Shown here: positions 16,761-26,297 of the stretch, piece after piece
Layout: the number at the start of each line of letters is the position of its first letter
Numbering within the stretch: the stretch's first letter is position 1
NCBI RefSeq assembly: GCF_024701975.1
Contig: NZ_JANLNM010000001.1
Coordinates: forward strand, 1,674,001 to 1,738,000
Direction: 5' to 3'
Length of the DNA: 64,000 nucleotides
From: Variovorax sp. ZS18.2.2
GTDB lineage: Bacteria > Pseudomonadota > Gammaproteobacteria > Burkholderiales > Burkholderiaceae_C
The notes under the pieces: model-generated
Seen by the model: only the letters and a program-made list of their open reading frames with translations
Database searches by the model: none
Told to the model about the DNA's origin: nothing
Program-made: the position numbers and the translations under genes

Positions 16761-19700
16761 CTAAAATTTGCTTAAGATATCTTCCCACCCAGATTGAGAT
16801 GCGCCCTGTTTTTTTACGATGGGATTCCCTTTTCTTCGCAATGATTCTCTCAGGGTTTCCTGAAGCCCGTGCAATGCCACTTTGCGTGCTTTGCAACTTT
16901 TTATTTGCCCTATCCGATTCAGACTTGTTCTGATAGCTTCGTCGTACAAGGGATGTTGAGTGTTGTGCTGTGATTGCCCAAAATACCGGCCCGTTCGAAC
17001 TCCTGCATTTTTTGGATCCTTGGGAAGTCCGATCATATTATCTGGATCATCAACACCCATGCCGGCGCATCCCAGCATGCCTGCGTATTTTTTGCTCGCA
17101 AATATATTCTGCGGAATAATGTGATGAACCTGATATAGCTCCCGTCCACCCTGGCCAACGGCCTCCCAAAATATATCGCGGTAATTTTTCAATCCCGTTG
17201 GATCAACCCATTCAATGGGATTTTCCGCATACAGATGGAAATTCACGCCGCCATAGAGCCCAATCGGATCCCTGCTCACAAACCGCCCACTGTGCGGATC
17301 GTAATACCGGTGCCGGTTGTAATGCAGCCCCGTCTCCTCATCGAAATACTGCCCCTGGAACCGGATCGGATTCCGGATTCCCGCACCCTCCGCCGCCTGC
17401 GCAATCGCTTCCCGCGCCTCGCCCCACGCCCGGTATTGCGCGGACCACGCGATGCGGCCTTCGTCGTCGGTCAGTTCCTGCGGCGTGCCGAGGTGGTCGC
17501 ACTGGTAGTAGCAGATCTCCTCCTTCGCGAAGGGCTGCGCCACCGGCTCGGTCGTCCATAGCGGGTCGCGCGCCACGTCGTAGTCGCCCTCCTCGGCCAC
17601 CATCGCCGCATAGTCCGGCGTGGCGTGCAGTGCGATGGCCTGCTGCCTCCTGGCCTGCAGCAGCGGCCTGAAGCTGCCGGGCTCGTACAGGTAGTGAACG
17701 GTGCGGGCCTGCGCCTTCGTGGACTTGCTGCCGGCGACGCTCTCCACGCTTTCATACGCGAGCACATCGCCGTCCCAGCCGTACACGGTGCGGCCCTTCG
17801 GGCTGTGCTTGGCCACGCGGCGGCCCAGTGCGTCGTAGCGGAAGGTGGTCGTGCCCTGGTGGCTCTTGGCCGCGACCATGCGGCCGAAGCCGTCCCACTC
17901 GAAGCTGGTGCGCTCGCCGTTGCGCATGCGCTCGACGAGGTTGCCCTGCGCGTCGTAGCGGTAGGTGGTGCCTGCGTAGTCCTTGAGCAGGTTGTCCAGC
18001 AGCTTGTGCGTGGCCACGGGGCTCACGCGCGATTCGGACAACGGCTCGTCCCGAAGACCGATGCCGCGTGTCGTCGCGGCCGGCTGCCCCGGCGCATCGG
18101 GTGATCCCGGCGCGGCGATGTTCCCCGCGGGATCGAAGGCGAAGACTTCCCTGCCCAGGGTGCTGTTGGCCTGGATCAGCCGGCCCACCGGGTCGTAGCG
18201 GTAGTCGAGGCGGCCGCGCCGTGTGTCGCCGATGCCGATCAGTTGCCCGACTTTGTCGTAGGCGTAGGTGCGGCGCACCAGCACACCGCCGGCAGTGCCC
18301 GTTGCCGCAGCGGCTGGCGCTGTGGTTTGCGCCGTCGGCGCAACCCGCTGCTCCAGCAGCCGCCCCATGAGGTCGTAGTCCAGGCTCTGGGTCAGCCCGT
18401 TGCCCTGTTCGCGCCCGACCTCCCGGTGCAGGTCGTCGCGCTCGAAGGAGAGGATGTCCTGTCCGTCCAGCATCAGTCCGTGAACGTGGCCTGAGCCGTA
18501 GGTGAGAAGGCGCACCTCGTGGCCATCGGGCCGCGTGCTCACGGTGCGGTTGCCCAGTTCGTCGTACTGGTGGCGCCACACGGCGGTCATCGGTTTGTCC
18601 GATGCGCCCTCTTCATCGTGCAGGTAGTGCAGGTGCTCGCGCACCGCATTGCCCACCGGGTCGTAGAACCACTGCAGCCGCGCGTCGCGGTTGTTGGCCT
18701 GCACCAGGCGGCCCGAGGCGTCGTAGCCGAAGGTCTCGCTCGCCTCGCCCGCGCTGCGCTCCAGCAGGCGGCCCATTGCATCGAAGCGCATGTCGATGGA
18801 CTGCAGCGGCTGCTCGATCTTCTCCAGCACGCCGTTGAATTCGGCGTACGCGTAGCCGGTCTTCTGGCCATCGAAGGCGACCTCGGCGAGCAGGCGGCCC
18901 ACGGGGTCGTAGGCGAAGGTGTAGCTGCTGCGGTTTTCGTTGTCGAGCTGCACGAGGCGGCCAAGCTTGTCCCAGCGGTAGGCCAGCTGCTGGCCCGCGG
19001 CGTCGGTGCGCCGCGCGATCAGGCCGGCTTCGCTGTAGCCGTAGCGGGTCGTGCGGCCGAGCACGTCGGTGTGCGCGAGCAGGCGCCCTTCGGCATCGTG
19101 GGCGAAGCGCTCGGTGCTCTGGTCGGGATTGACGATGGCCTCGAGCTGGCCGCGTGCATAGCGGTACTGCGTGGACTGGCCGGCGGCATCGGTGCTTTCA
19201 ATCAACCGGCCGCGCGCGTCGTAGGCCCAGGTCGTGGTCTTGCCCGAGCAGTCAGTGCGCGACAGCAACTGGCCCACGGGGTTGTAGACCATGCGGGTGA
19301 TGCCGCCCTTCGCGTCGGCCACGCGCACGGGCAGCCCGGCCTTGTCGTATTCGTACTTTGTCTTGTGGCCCAGCGGATCGGTCTCTTCGACGAGGTTGCC
19401 CTGCACGTCGTACGCACGCAGCCACACCTGGCCCTCGGGGTCGAGGACTTTCACGAGGTTGCCGCTGTCGTCCCAATCGAGGTGGATCTCGCTGCCGTCG
19501 GGGCGCGTCTGGCTCACGAGCTGGCCCTGTGCGTCGTAGCTGAAGTTCTCCACGCCGCCGTTGGGCTGGATGTGGCGCACGATGTTGCGGGCCTCGTCGC
19601 GGAAGAACCATTCCTCGCGCAGGTCGGGGTGGACCATGCGGTAGGTGTAGCCCAGCTCGTCGTAGTAGTAGCGGGTCTCGTGGCCGAGCGCATCGGTCAC

Positions 19701-21656
19701 GGTCGTGAGGCGGATGTGCTCGGTCCAGCGCACGCGGGTGTCGAAGCTGCCGTCGTCCATCCACTCGCGCACGGCGCGGGCGTTGGGGGCGGTGCCGTCG
19801 TAGGCGAGGTTCACGCCGCGGCCGGTGCGGTCTTCGTAGCGGGTCAGCAGGTGGTGGTCGTACTGGTAGTGCCAGGCGGTGGAGGTGCGTTGCTGTTGCT
19901 GTTGCTGCGTCTCGTCGACGGGCTCGATCACTGCGATGGGTCCGTTCTCATCCTGCGCCTCGATGAGGTCGCCGTGCGCGTCGTAGGCATAGGCGGCCAG
20001 TTGCCGCACGAGCTGCCCTTCCTTGATTTCCCACACGCCCGCGAGCCGCCCCTGTGCATCGACGCGCGTGCCCGCATGCGCGATGGTCTGCTCGCCCTGC
20101 TTGACCATGATGTCGCTGAGCACCGTGTGCTCCGGCCGCAGCGGATGCGCATGGTCGTAGCGCAGCGCCACGCTCGCACCGGCGCGCATCTGCATGAGCG
20201 CGAGCCGGAAGAATCCGCGCTGGCCGCCGAGCGCCGGAATGCGCTCGTAGGTCTGCATCCAGTCGCGGCCCTGGTTGATGGTCAGCAGGTCGGGCGAGAG
20301 GCGCACGAGGGTCAGGTCTTCGATGGCGTCGCGGTGCGTCTGCCCCACGGCGAGCGCGGGGTAGCGCTTCGTGCGGCCGTCTTCCGCGTGATAGAGGAAT
20401 GCGCCTTCGCTGCCGTCGTCCTGCAGTTCGATGTCGAGCTGCGTTGTGTAGGGCGTGATCCAGCGTGCGCCGAGCACGCCTTGCTCGTACGCCCCGAGGT
20501 CGGAGCGGTAGGTGCGGCTCCAGGTGATCGGCAGCGCGCCGGGCAGTTCGAAATCGGTGTGCGTGAGGGTCTCGGCGCCAAGGCTCAGGGAGATGGAGCG
20601 CGCCGTCGCCGAGCCGGGGCATTTGCAGGGGCGGCCGTCGGCGGCGCCGCGCTTCTGGCGCCTGCGCGGCTCCAGCGTGCCGGGGCCGCGCTTGCCCTTG
20701 ACGTTGTTGACCCTGCTCGGGTGGACCGTGCCGCCCCGCTTGCGCCTGACCTTGGGCGCGACCTCCAGGATCTTCATCAGCAGCCAGCCGATGCTGAACA
20801 TGGTGGACGGGTTGACCAGCTCCATCAGCTTCGTGGCAGCCAGCTTGCCCAGGGCGCGCATGGCTTTGGCGAGGGCCTGGATGTGAGTTCTGAACTCGGG
20901 CGAGATGTAGGTGGCCACGCTGGAGGCCCCGCCCAGACCCAGATTGACGGTCTCCTTGTTGACCGCCACGAACATGTTCTTGCCCGCGCGCAGCAGGTGC
21001 TCCGACTTTTCAAGCGGATTGCGCCAGGAGGTTCTATCCGCTGCCTTGAGCGCAACACTTGCAGAGCGAAGGCTGGCGTTGGTGTCGAAGACGCGGCCGT
21101 CCAGCGCGGCCAGCAGCGCATCGGCCAGCGCATTGGCCAGCATCTGGGCGAACTTGCCGCATTCCTCCAGCATGTCTTTCAGGTTTTTCTGCGCGGTCTT
21201 GATGAACTCGTCGAGCTCGCCCTTGATGGCGTCCGCCAGATGTCCCGCGATGATGACGAGAAAGCCCTCCGCAAGATTCTTCACGCCCTGCCGGAGCTGT
21301 TGCTTGGCCATCTGCAGCGGGGCACGCAACGCCATGCGCGCCGGCCCGCCAGGCCCCGGGAACACGCCGATGGCGTCGACGCCCAGGTTGACCCACGAGA
21401 TGATCGACACCTCCTTGCCCGCCTGCTTCAGGTCGTTGATCTCGATGATGTCGTAGACCACATCGGAAAACGCGATGAGGTTGGAGACGCCCGGAATGGC
21501 GTTGCCCACGGTCTTCAGGCCCTCCAGCGTGACGATGTTGTTGGTGTTCTCGCGCAGCCACTTGTCGAGCGGGCTGAAGCCTTCGGCCACCTCGCTGGCA
21601 TTGATCTGCTCGAGGGGTTCGATCGCGTACTCGTCGGATTCAGCGGATTCAGCCAT
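16761..21656 (-). CDS. rhs: Rhs-family polymorphic toxin with C-terminal AHH-type nuclease
   Basis: A 1631-residue Rhs protein. Residues 1-340 hold an N-terminal region with a short hydrophobic segment (IPGVSNLIAFSDVVYDI) and amphipathic helices. A DUF6531-like segment follows near 350-420 (CKCPG, then LPGALPITWSRTYRSDLG). YD/RHS repeats run to about 1480, including the closing core PIRFQGQYFDEETGLHYNRH and RYYDPHSGRFVSRDPIGLYG. The cage ends at DPTGL (1485-1489). The last 142 residues are the toxin: VHHIIPQNIF and later DDPDNMIGLP match the AHH branch of HNH/EndoVII nucleases. There is no PAAR domain and no EagR-type chaperone gene. The DNA for the toxin tip (about 16764-17190) is AT-richer than the core, consistent with tip exchange. 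Confidence 0.93.
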   Translation of the reverse strand: MAESAESDEYAIEPLEQINASEVAEGFSPLDKWLRENTNNIVTLEGLKTVGNAIPGVSNLIAFSDVVYDIIEINDLKQAGKEVSIISWVNLGVDAIGVFPGPGGPARMALRAPLQMAKQQLRQGVKNLAEGFLVIIAGHLADAIKGELDEFIKTAQKNLKDMLEECGKFAQMLANALADALLAALDGRVFDTNASLRSASVALKAADRTSWRNPLEKSEHLLRAGKNMFVAVNKETVNLGLGGASSVATYISPEFRTHIQALAKAMRALGKLAATKLMELVNPSTMFSIGWLLMKILEVAPKVRRKRGGTVHPSRVNNVKGKRGPGTLEPRRRQKRGAADGRPCKCPGSATARSISLSLGAETLTHTDFELPGALPITWSRTYRSDLGAYEQGVLGARWITPYTTQLDIELQDDGSEGAFLYHAEDGRTKRYPALAVGQTHRDAIEDLTLVRLSPDLLTINQGRDWMQTYERIPALGGQRGFFRLALMQMRAGASVALRYDHAHPLRPEHTVLSDIMVKQGEQTIAHAGTRVDAQGRLAGVWEIKEGQLVRQLAAYAYDAHGDLIEAQDENGPIAVIEPVDETQQQQQQRTSTAWHYQYDHHLLTRYEDRTGRGVNLAYDGTAPNARAVREWMDDGSFDTRVRWTEHIRLTTVTDALGHETRYYYDELGYTYRMVHPDLREEWFFRDEARNIVRHIQPNGGVENFSYDAQGQLVSQTRPDGSEIHLDWDDSGNLVKVLDPEGQVWLRAYDVQGNLVEETDPLGHKTKYEYDKAGLPVRVADAKGGITRMVYNPVGQLLSRTDCSGKTTTWAYDARGRLIESTDAAGQSTQYRYARGQLEAIVNPDQSTERFAHDAEGRLLAHTDVLGRTTRYGYSEAGLIARRTDAAGQQLAYRWDKLGRLVQLDNENRSSYTFAYDPVGRLLAEVAFDGQKTGYAYAEFNGVLEKIEQPLQSIDMRFDAMGRLLERSAGEASETFGYDASGRLVQANNRDARLQWFYDPVGNAVREHLHYLHDEEGASDKPMTAVWRHQYDELGNRTVSTRPDGHEVRLLTYGSGHVHGLMLDGQDILSFERDDLHREVGREQGNGLTQSLDYDLMGRLLEQRVAPTAQTTAPAAAATGTAGGVLVRRTYAYDKVGQLIGIGDTRRGRLDYRYDPVGRLIQANSTLGREVFAFDPAGNIAAPGSPDAPGQPAATTRGIGLRDEPLSESRVSPVATHKLLDNLLKDYAGTTYRYDAQGNLVERMRNGERTSFEWDGFGRMVAAKSHQGTTTFRYDALGRRVAKHSPKGRTVYGWDGDVLAYESVESVAGSKSTKAQARTVHYLYEPGSFRPLLQARRQQAIALHATPDYAAMVAEEGDYDVARDPLWTTEPVAQPFAKEEICYYQCDHLGTPQELTDDEGRIAWSAQYRAWGEAREAIAQAAEGAGIRNPIRFQGQYFDEETGLHYNRHRYYDPHSGRFVSRDPIGLYGGVNFHLYAENPIEWVDPTGLKNYRDIFWEAVGQGGRELYQVHHIIPQNIFASKKYAGMLGCAGMGVDDPDNMIGLPKDPKNAGVRTGRYFGQSQHNTQHPLYDEAIRTSLNRIGQIKSCKARKVALHGLQETLRESLRRKGNPIVKKQGASQSGWEDILSKF

Positions 21657-21709
21657 GAAGTGGGGCCCCTGGATATCGGTTGTTCGTTGTCGGGTTGCTC
21701 ACGCCCCGC

Positions 21710-24700
21710 TCAGCCCACGAAGCCGGGGATCTTCAGACCCGCGATCTCGGGCAGTGCCGTGGCTGTCTTCGCTGTCGCTGCGGCCGATGCAGCACGGGGC
21801 AACAGGTTGGCCGCGGCATCGGCCAGCTTGGGAGGCAGCAGGGAGCCCGCCGCCTGTGTCGCCGCGCCCGTGAGCGAGCCCGCTGGATTGCCCAGCAAGC
21901 TCGCGGCGCCGCCCGCAATGCCCGCCAGATCGCCCTTTCCCATCGCCTGCAAGGTGCGCGCGGCCTGGATGCCCGATTGCACGGTCTGCGCGAGGCCGGC
22001 GAGGCCGCCCGCATCCGTTGCGATGCCGCTCTTTCCGAGCACGCCGGCGACCTGCCCCATCGCGGCCTGCGCTGCGCCGCCGAGACCTCCTGCGCCTGCC
22101 GCATCCGCGCCACCGGCCGCATCGTTCCTGGGCTTGCCGAAGTAGCTGCCCTCCTCCCACGTCTGGCTCGGGTCGTCGCCGAAGGTGACGCTCGCAGGCC
22201 CCGGGAACAGCCCCGCGACGCTGGCAAAGCCGTTCGCATCGAGCTTGCCGGTCTTGACGGTGCCCAGCGCATCGACGACCTCGTAGTCGCCGCCCTTCAC
22301 GCCGCGCTGGTCGGCCACGTACTTGTTGAACAGTTCGAGCGTGCCGTTGCCCGGCGCGGGCGGCGCGGGGAACGAGGCGGGCTGCGTGTCGGGCCCGATC
22401 AGCGAATGCGATGCCGCGTGCGCGACCCACGCGCCGCTGGTGCCGCTGCGGATGCCGTCGGCCGTCCAGTGCGTGTAGCTGCCCGCGCCGACGATGGTGA
22501 CCTTCTGCTTGGCGGTGATCACGATCTCGTCGGCGGTCTGCGTGATCTTGAGCTTGGCGAGCAGGTTGATGTTGTCCTTCAGCGCCTGGATGTCGATGTC
22601 GCCATTGGCCGCGACCAGCTTCATGCCGAGCTTGTAGGCAAACAAGCGCACCGACTCGATCGCGCTCGCAAGCAGCCGCTTGCCCACCGAAAAACTCATG
22701 TGCTGCGCACTGGTCAACGCGACGTGTTCCTCGCTGTGCAGGTGCGTCGACTTGACCGAGGTCGCCGCGATGCCGGCCGGGCTCGCGAGCACCATGTGCG
22801 GCTCCTTCAACTCCGCGAACTCGCCTTGCTGCGGGTTGCCGCCCGAGCCCTTGACCGCATCGCTCTGGGCCTTGAGGGCCTTGCCGACTTCGTCCTGGTC
22901 GCCGCCCTTGTCCTGCGCCTGGTGCTGTTGCGCAAGGTCGGCCAGGCTCTCCTGCTGGTCGCCGGCGTTCTCCAGCCGCGCCACCGTCTCGCCCATGTCC
23001 GTGATGTGCGCCTGCGCGTTGGGGCGCGGCTCGGTGCTGATGAGGAGGCCCGCCTTCGCGCGGATCGCGCCGTGGCCGTCGGTGCGCAGTTCGAAGCCCT
23101 GGCCGCGCTCGTCCTTGCGGCCCGCGTTGTCTTCGATGCGCGCGATGTGGCCGAGGCTCAGCTGGCTCGCGTCGTAGTCGCTCCGGAGCTGTGCCTGGAT
23201 CTTTCCCTGCGTGTCGTCCAGCAGCAGGTGATTGCTCTTGCCGCCGGGCTCGTTGCCCGAGCCCTCGGCAAGCTCGCGGCTGCGCAGGCCCATGAGCGCC
23301 TTCTGCCCCGGCAGCGCCCACGGTGGCATGCGCCGCGCGTTGTAGACCACGCCCATCACCACCGGGTGGTCGGGGTTGCCGTCGAGGCACTGCACCACGA
23401 CTTCGGAGCCCACGCGGGGGAACGACACCATGCCGGTTTCGCCACCGGCCCAGTTGCTCAGCACGCGCACCCAGGCCGAGCTCTTCTCGTCGTTCTGGCC
23501 TTCGCGGTCCCAATGGAACTGCACCCGGATGCGGCCGTACTCGTCGGTGTGGATGCTGCCCTCGCTGGCCGGGCCGACCACGGTGGCGGTCTGCGGCGCC
23601 AGCACGCGCTGCTCGACGCTGTGAAAGCCCCGGCCCGGCATCCACGCAACGAAGCGGCGGCTGCAGACGAAGCTGTTCCTGTACTCGGCCCGCGAACCCT
23701 TCGGCTTGCCTTCCGCCGTGCCAGGCTCCTGCAGGTAGTTGTTGCTCGCGCGGTGCTCCACCGAAAGGACGAGGAATTCGCTCTCGGAGCCATCGCCCTG
23801 CGTGCGCCCGAAGTGGTCGATCAGCCGGAACCAGCGGCCCGGCAGCACGAAGCGGTTGTTGCCCTCGGCCTCGAAACGCTTGGCCTTGGCCTCGATCTCG
23901 CCGATGCGACGCCGCGCCACGCCCTCGCCTTCGAGCGAGGTCTTGAAGTGGCGCGCGCCGCCGTACTCGTGCACCTCCAGCTGCGGTACGTCGCCCTGCT
24001 GGTTGTTGCTGGGCATCTCTGCGTGCTGCGGGCGCGGGCTCTTGAAGTCGAAGGCGCTGACGGCCGTTTGCGCCGAGACCAGTTCGCGCACAGCGGTCCA
24101 TTGGCCGATGGCGTCTTCTTCCTGCGCACCGCCTTCGTCCTGGAAGCGGATGCCGGAGGACGAACCGTCCACGGCCTTGGCCAGCGTGCTGTCGTCGCAC
24201 ACATGCAGCGTGTGGCCTTCGGCCGAGTGCTCGTACCAGTAGCTGTAGCCCGCGGCCTCCCAGCGCCGGTGCAGGTAGTTGTGGTCGCTCTCACCGCCGG
24301 CGCCGCCGCCCTGCACGGCCATCGTGTGGGGCGTGTCTTCGCCGCGCACGAACCACTCCCACTTGGGCAGCACGCCGTAGTCGTTGAAGATGGCCTCGGT
24401 CTGCGCGCGCAGCGTCTGGCGATGGAAGAGCCGGTTGTTCGCGCGCAGCCGCAGGTACTGCAGCCACGGGCCGAGCCGGGCTTCGTAGAACGCCAGGTTG
24501 CCGTCGGTGCGCACGAGCCGGAACCCGAAGACGATGCCGGTGAAATGGCGCAGCGTGCCATCGGGTCGCACGAGTTCGACGCAGAGCATCTTGCCCTGCA
24601 GGTCCTTGAGGGCCAGCTCCGCATTGCTGCTGAGCAGCCCCACCGTGAATTCGAAATCGCGCGACAGGCCTTCGGATGCATGCAGCGTGTTGACCGCGAG

Positions 24701-24808
24701 GTCGCCACCCGCCGGCTCTCCGCCCTGGGGGAACGACAGCCGCAGCAGCCGGTCGTGCTGGCGGTCGGCGACAAGCTCCGCGAGGTGACGGCCCGGCGGG
24801 CCGCTCAT
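21710..24808 (-). CDS. vgrG: type VI secretion spike protein VgrG with long C-terminal extension
   Basis: A 1032-residue VgrG. The N-terminal gp27-like part starts RLLRLSFPQGGE and has ASEGLSRDFEFTVGLLS. The gp5-like needle region has HTDEYGRIRVQFHWDREGQN and WVRVLSNWAGGETGMVSFPR. A DUF2345-type beta-helix follows around GIAATSVKSTHLHSEEHVAL. After it come a transthyretin-like module (YEVVDALGTVKTGKLDANGF) and a roughly 150-residue Ala/Gly-rich tail. The ATG at 24808 (MSGPPGRHLAELVAD) is chosen; the open frame extends to 24976 without family support. It is followed after 53 nt by the Rhs gene, so it is the likely carrier of that toxin. No structural T6SS gene is in the window, so this is an orphan vgrG island. 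Confidence 0.93.
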   Translation of the reverse strand: MSGPPGRHLAELVADRQHDRLLRLSFPQGGEPAGGDLAVNTLHASEGLSRDFEFTVGLLSSNAELALKDLQGKMLCVELVRPDGTLRHFTGIVFGFRLVRTDGNLAFYEARLGPWLQYLRLRANNRLFHRQTLRAQTEAIFNDYGVLPKWEWFVRGEDTPHTMAVQGGGAGGESDHNYLHRRWEAAGYSYWYEHSAEGHTLHVCDDSTLAKAVDGSSSGIRFQDEGGAQEEDAIGQWTAVRELVSAQTAVSAFDFKSPRPQHAEMPSNNQQGDVPQLEVHEYGGARHFKTSLEGEGVARRRIGEIEAKAKRFEAEGNNRFVLPGRWFRLIDHFGRTQGDGSESEFLVLSVEHRASNNYLQEPGTAEGKPKGSRAEYRNSFVCSRRFVAWMPGRGFHSVEQRVLAPQTATVVGPASEGSIHTDEYGRIRVQFHWDREGQNDEKSSAWVRVLSNWAGGETGMVSFPRVGSEVVVQCLDGNPDHPVVMGVVYNARRMPPWALPGQKALMGLRSRELAEGSGNEPGGKSNHLLLDDTQGKIQAQLRSDYDASQLSLGHIARIEDNAGRKDERGQGFELRTDGHGAIRAKAGLLISTEPRPNAQAHITDMGETVARLENAGDQQESLADLAQQHQAQDKGGDQDEVGKALKAQSDAVKGSGGNPQQGEFAELKEPHMVLASPAGIAATSVKSTHLHSEEHVALTSAQHMSFSVGKRLLASAIESVRLFAYKLGMKLVAANGDIDIQALKDNINLLAKLKITQTADEIVITAKQKVTIVGAGSYTHWTADGIRSGTSGAWVAHAASHSLIGPDTQPASFPAPPAPGNGTLELFNKYVADQRGVKGGDYEVVDALGTVKTGKLDANGFASVAGLFPGPASVTFGDDPSQTWEEGSYFGKPRNDAAGGADAAGAGGLGGAAQAAMGQVAGVLGKSGIATDAGGLAGLAQTVQSGIQAARTLQAMGKGDLAGIAGGAASLLGNPAGSLTGAATQAAGSLLPPKLADAAANLLPRAASAAATAKTATALPEIAGLKIPGFVG

Positions 24809-25011
24809 CGGATGCGCCCTTGCAGGAATGATCTCGCCACGATGTGGTTCACGCTGACTCTCCCTCTTCCGGTCGGTTCGAAATAGTACCGTCTTCGGCA
24901 GCTTCGACGCCAAATATGTCGTCAGCTTGACAACAGTTTGGAGAGCACAGGAACGTTGGCATTCATGTGCTCGCACACGAATGAAAAAGTCGTAAACGCG
25001 AAGGAGATTTG

Positions 25012-25545
25012 CTAGCTTGCCGGCCCGATGCGACCCGGAATTTCCGAACGGCGCGCGAGCTGGTCGACCGCACGCAGCAAGGTCGGCACGCGGTACTCGC
25101 CGTGCATGCGCTTCACTTCGGCGGCCGCGGCGGCGAGGTCGATGCCGATGGCCGTCACGAACAGCGGCGAGGTGCTCTGTCCGCGCAGCACCTCGACCAC
25201 ATCGCTCGCACTGCGGTAAGCCGTCTTGGCGACGCCGACCACAGGCACCTTGCGATCGAGCGCGTCATGCAGATGCGCGCCCAGGCCCGGGTGCCCCGGC
25301 TCCAGCGACACGTAGCCATCGACGATGACGATGTCCGCCGGTGGCCCTTCGCGCAGCACGCCGAGCAGGCACGGCAACTCGCGGCGATAGAACTCGCCGG
25401 GCTGGTATTCGGCCACCTCGCGAAAACCTGCGATGGCCTGCGTCTCTTCGCGTTCGGCCATCCATCCGCGAAACCAGAGGCCCGCAGCCACGGCCGTGCC
25501 GGCGCGGTAGTCGACGTCGAGGCAGGCGATGAGCGGCTCGCTCAT
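25012..25545 (-). CDS. nfi: endonuclease V-like protein (divergent)
   Basis: A 177-residue protein, shorter than the roughly 220 residues of E. coli Nfi. Endonuclease V landmarks are present in order: CLDVDYRAGTAVAAGL (first catalytic Asp), YQPGEFYRRELPCLL (catalytic Glu, replacing the usual Y-x-PG-x-L-x-F-RE), IVDGYVSLEPGHPGLGAHL (catalytic Asp and the HP-x-x-G segment) and VPVVGVAKTAY. Endonuclease V cuts next to deoxyinosine in DNA or inosine in RNA. The altered middle motifs suggest a variant subfamily. The start overlaps the stop of the 2'-5' RNA ligase-like gene as ATGA. Confidence 0.75.
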   Translation of the reverse strand: MSEPLIACLDVDYRAGTAVAAGLWFRGWMAEREETQAIAGFREVAEYQPGEFYRRELPCLLGVLREGPPADIVIVDGYVSLEPGHPGLGAHLHDALDRKVPVVGVAKTAYRSASDVVEVLRGQSTSPLFVTAIGIDLAAAAAEVKRMHGEYRVPTLLRAVDQLARRSEIPGRIGPAS

Positions 25546-26147
25546 GCGGGCCACCGTCCAAGCACTTCGTGCACGCCCTCCCCAACATGGCTGTCGATGA
25601 GTGCGAAGGAGCCCGCGGTCCAGCGCATCGGTTCGATGGCGTGCCTTTCGATCTTGCGCCGCGTGTACGCGACGGTCATGTGCGGCGTGAAACTGCGATC
25701 GGGCTTGAGCCCCGCATCGGCCAGCGCTTCGCCCAGGCGCTGCCTGAAGTCCGCGAGCGCGGTGGTGCCCTCGTCGCCGCACAGCACGAAGGCCTTGCCG
25801 TTCGCGTAGGTCATGGCGTGGTCGAAGACGACATCGAACGAAGGCGGCGCCACAGCAGCGGCCGCTTCGAGTGCCGCCTGCACTTTCTTGCGCGGCACCG
25901 TGTCGTAGCCGCCGAGATCGTGCAGCGTGACATGCAGGCGATGTGGTTCGGTCACCGTGCCCTTCAGCGAATGCCGGTCGCCAAGTTGCGTGCCGAATGC
26001 AGCGATGGATGCGGCGTCCTCGGCACTCGGAAAGATCGCAAAGAAGAGCGTGTGCGGCAGCGGCTCCTTGCGGCGTGCCTTGGTTCGGGGTCGCGGCAGG
26101 GGCCGCGGCGGGGGATCGATTCCGGGAAGAAGAAGCTGTTCTGACAT
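25542..26147 (-). CDS. thpR: 2'-5' RNA ligase/cyclic phosphodiesterase family protein
   Basis: A 201-residue member of the LigT/ThpR 2H phosphoesterase family. Both H-x-T/S-x motifs are visible: RLHVTLHDLG near residue 70 and FTPHMTVAYTRR near residue 160. The start MSEQLLLPGIDPPPRPL gives a Pro/Arg-rich extension before HTLFFAIFPSAEDAASIAAF. Known members cleave 2',3'-cyclic phosphates or ligate RNA 2'-5'; the physiological role is open. It is translationally coupled to the endonuclease V-like gene, so both may act on damaged or modified nucleic acid. Confidence 0.85.
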   Translation of the reverse strand: MSEQLLLPGIDPPPRPLPRPRTKARRKEPLPHTLFFAIFPSAEDAASIAAFGTQLGDRHSLKGTVTEPHRLHVTLHDLGGYDTVPRKKVQAALEAAAAVAPPSFDVVFDHAMTYANGKAFVLCGDEGTTALADFRQRLGEALADAGLKPDRSFTPHMTVAYTRRKIERHAIEPMRWTAGSFALIDSHVGEGVHEVLGRWPA

Positions 26148-26297
26148 GCGTCGATCATCGCCGCTCTTCACGAGCCCTTCAGCAAGCGCAAAGCTCGTCT
26201 TCAGCCTGGCTTTCGAGAATCGTCCGACGCTGGCGACACGGCATCACGACCGGGTCGCTTGTCGGATCGATCTCAACTCCAAACCAGGAATTTCATC

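Noticed and set aside
16761..24808. Complete type VI secretion cluster
   Set aside because: Only vgrG and an effector are present; no sheath, baseplate or ATPase genes occur in the window.
18519..24886. Two very long plus-strand open frames (over 1000 codons each) opposite rhs and vgrG
   Set aside because: They are antisense shadows of GC-rich genes with clear Rhs and VgrG domains on the minus strand, and their translations have no recognisable domain.
24809..25011. Extra coding sequence as an N-terminal extension of VgrG (to 24976)
   Set aside because: The added 56 residues are Arg/Lys-rich without family similarity. The region is AT-rich and more likely holds the promoter.
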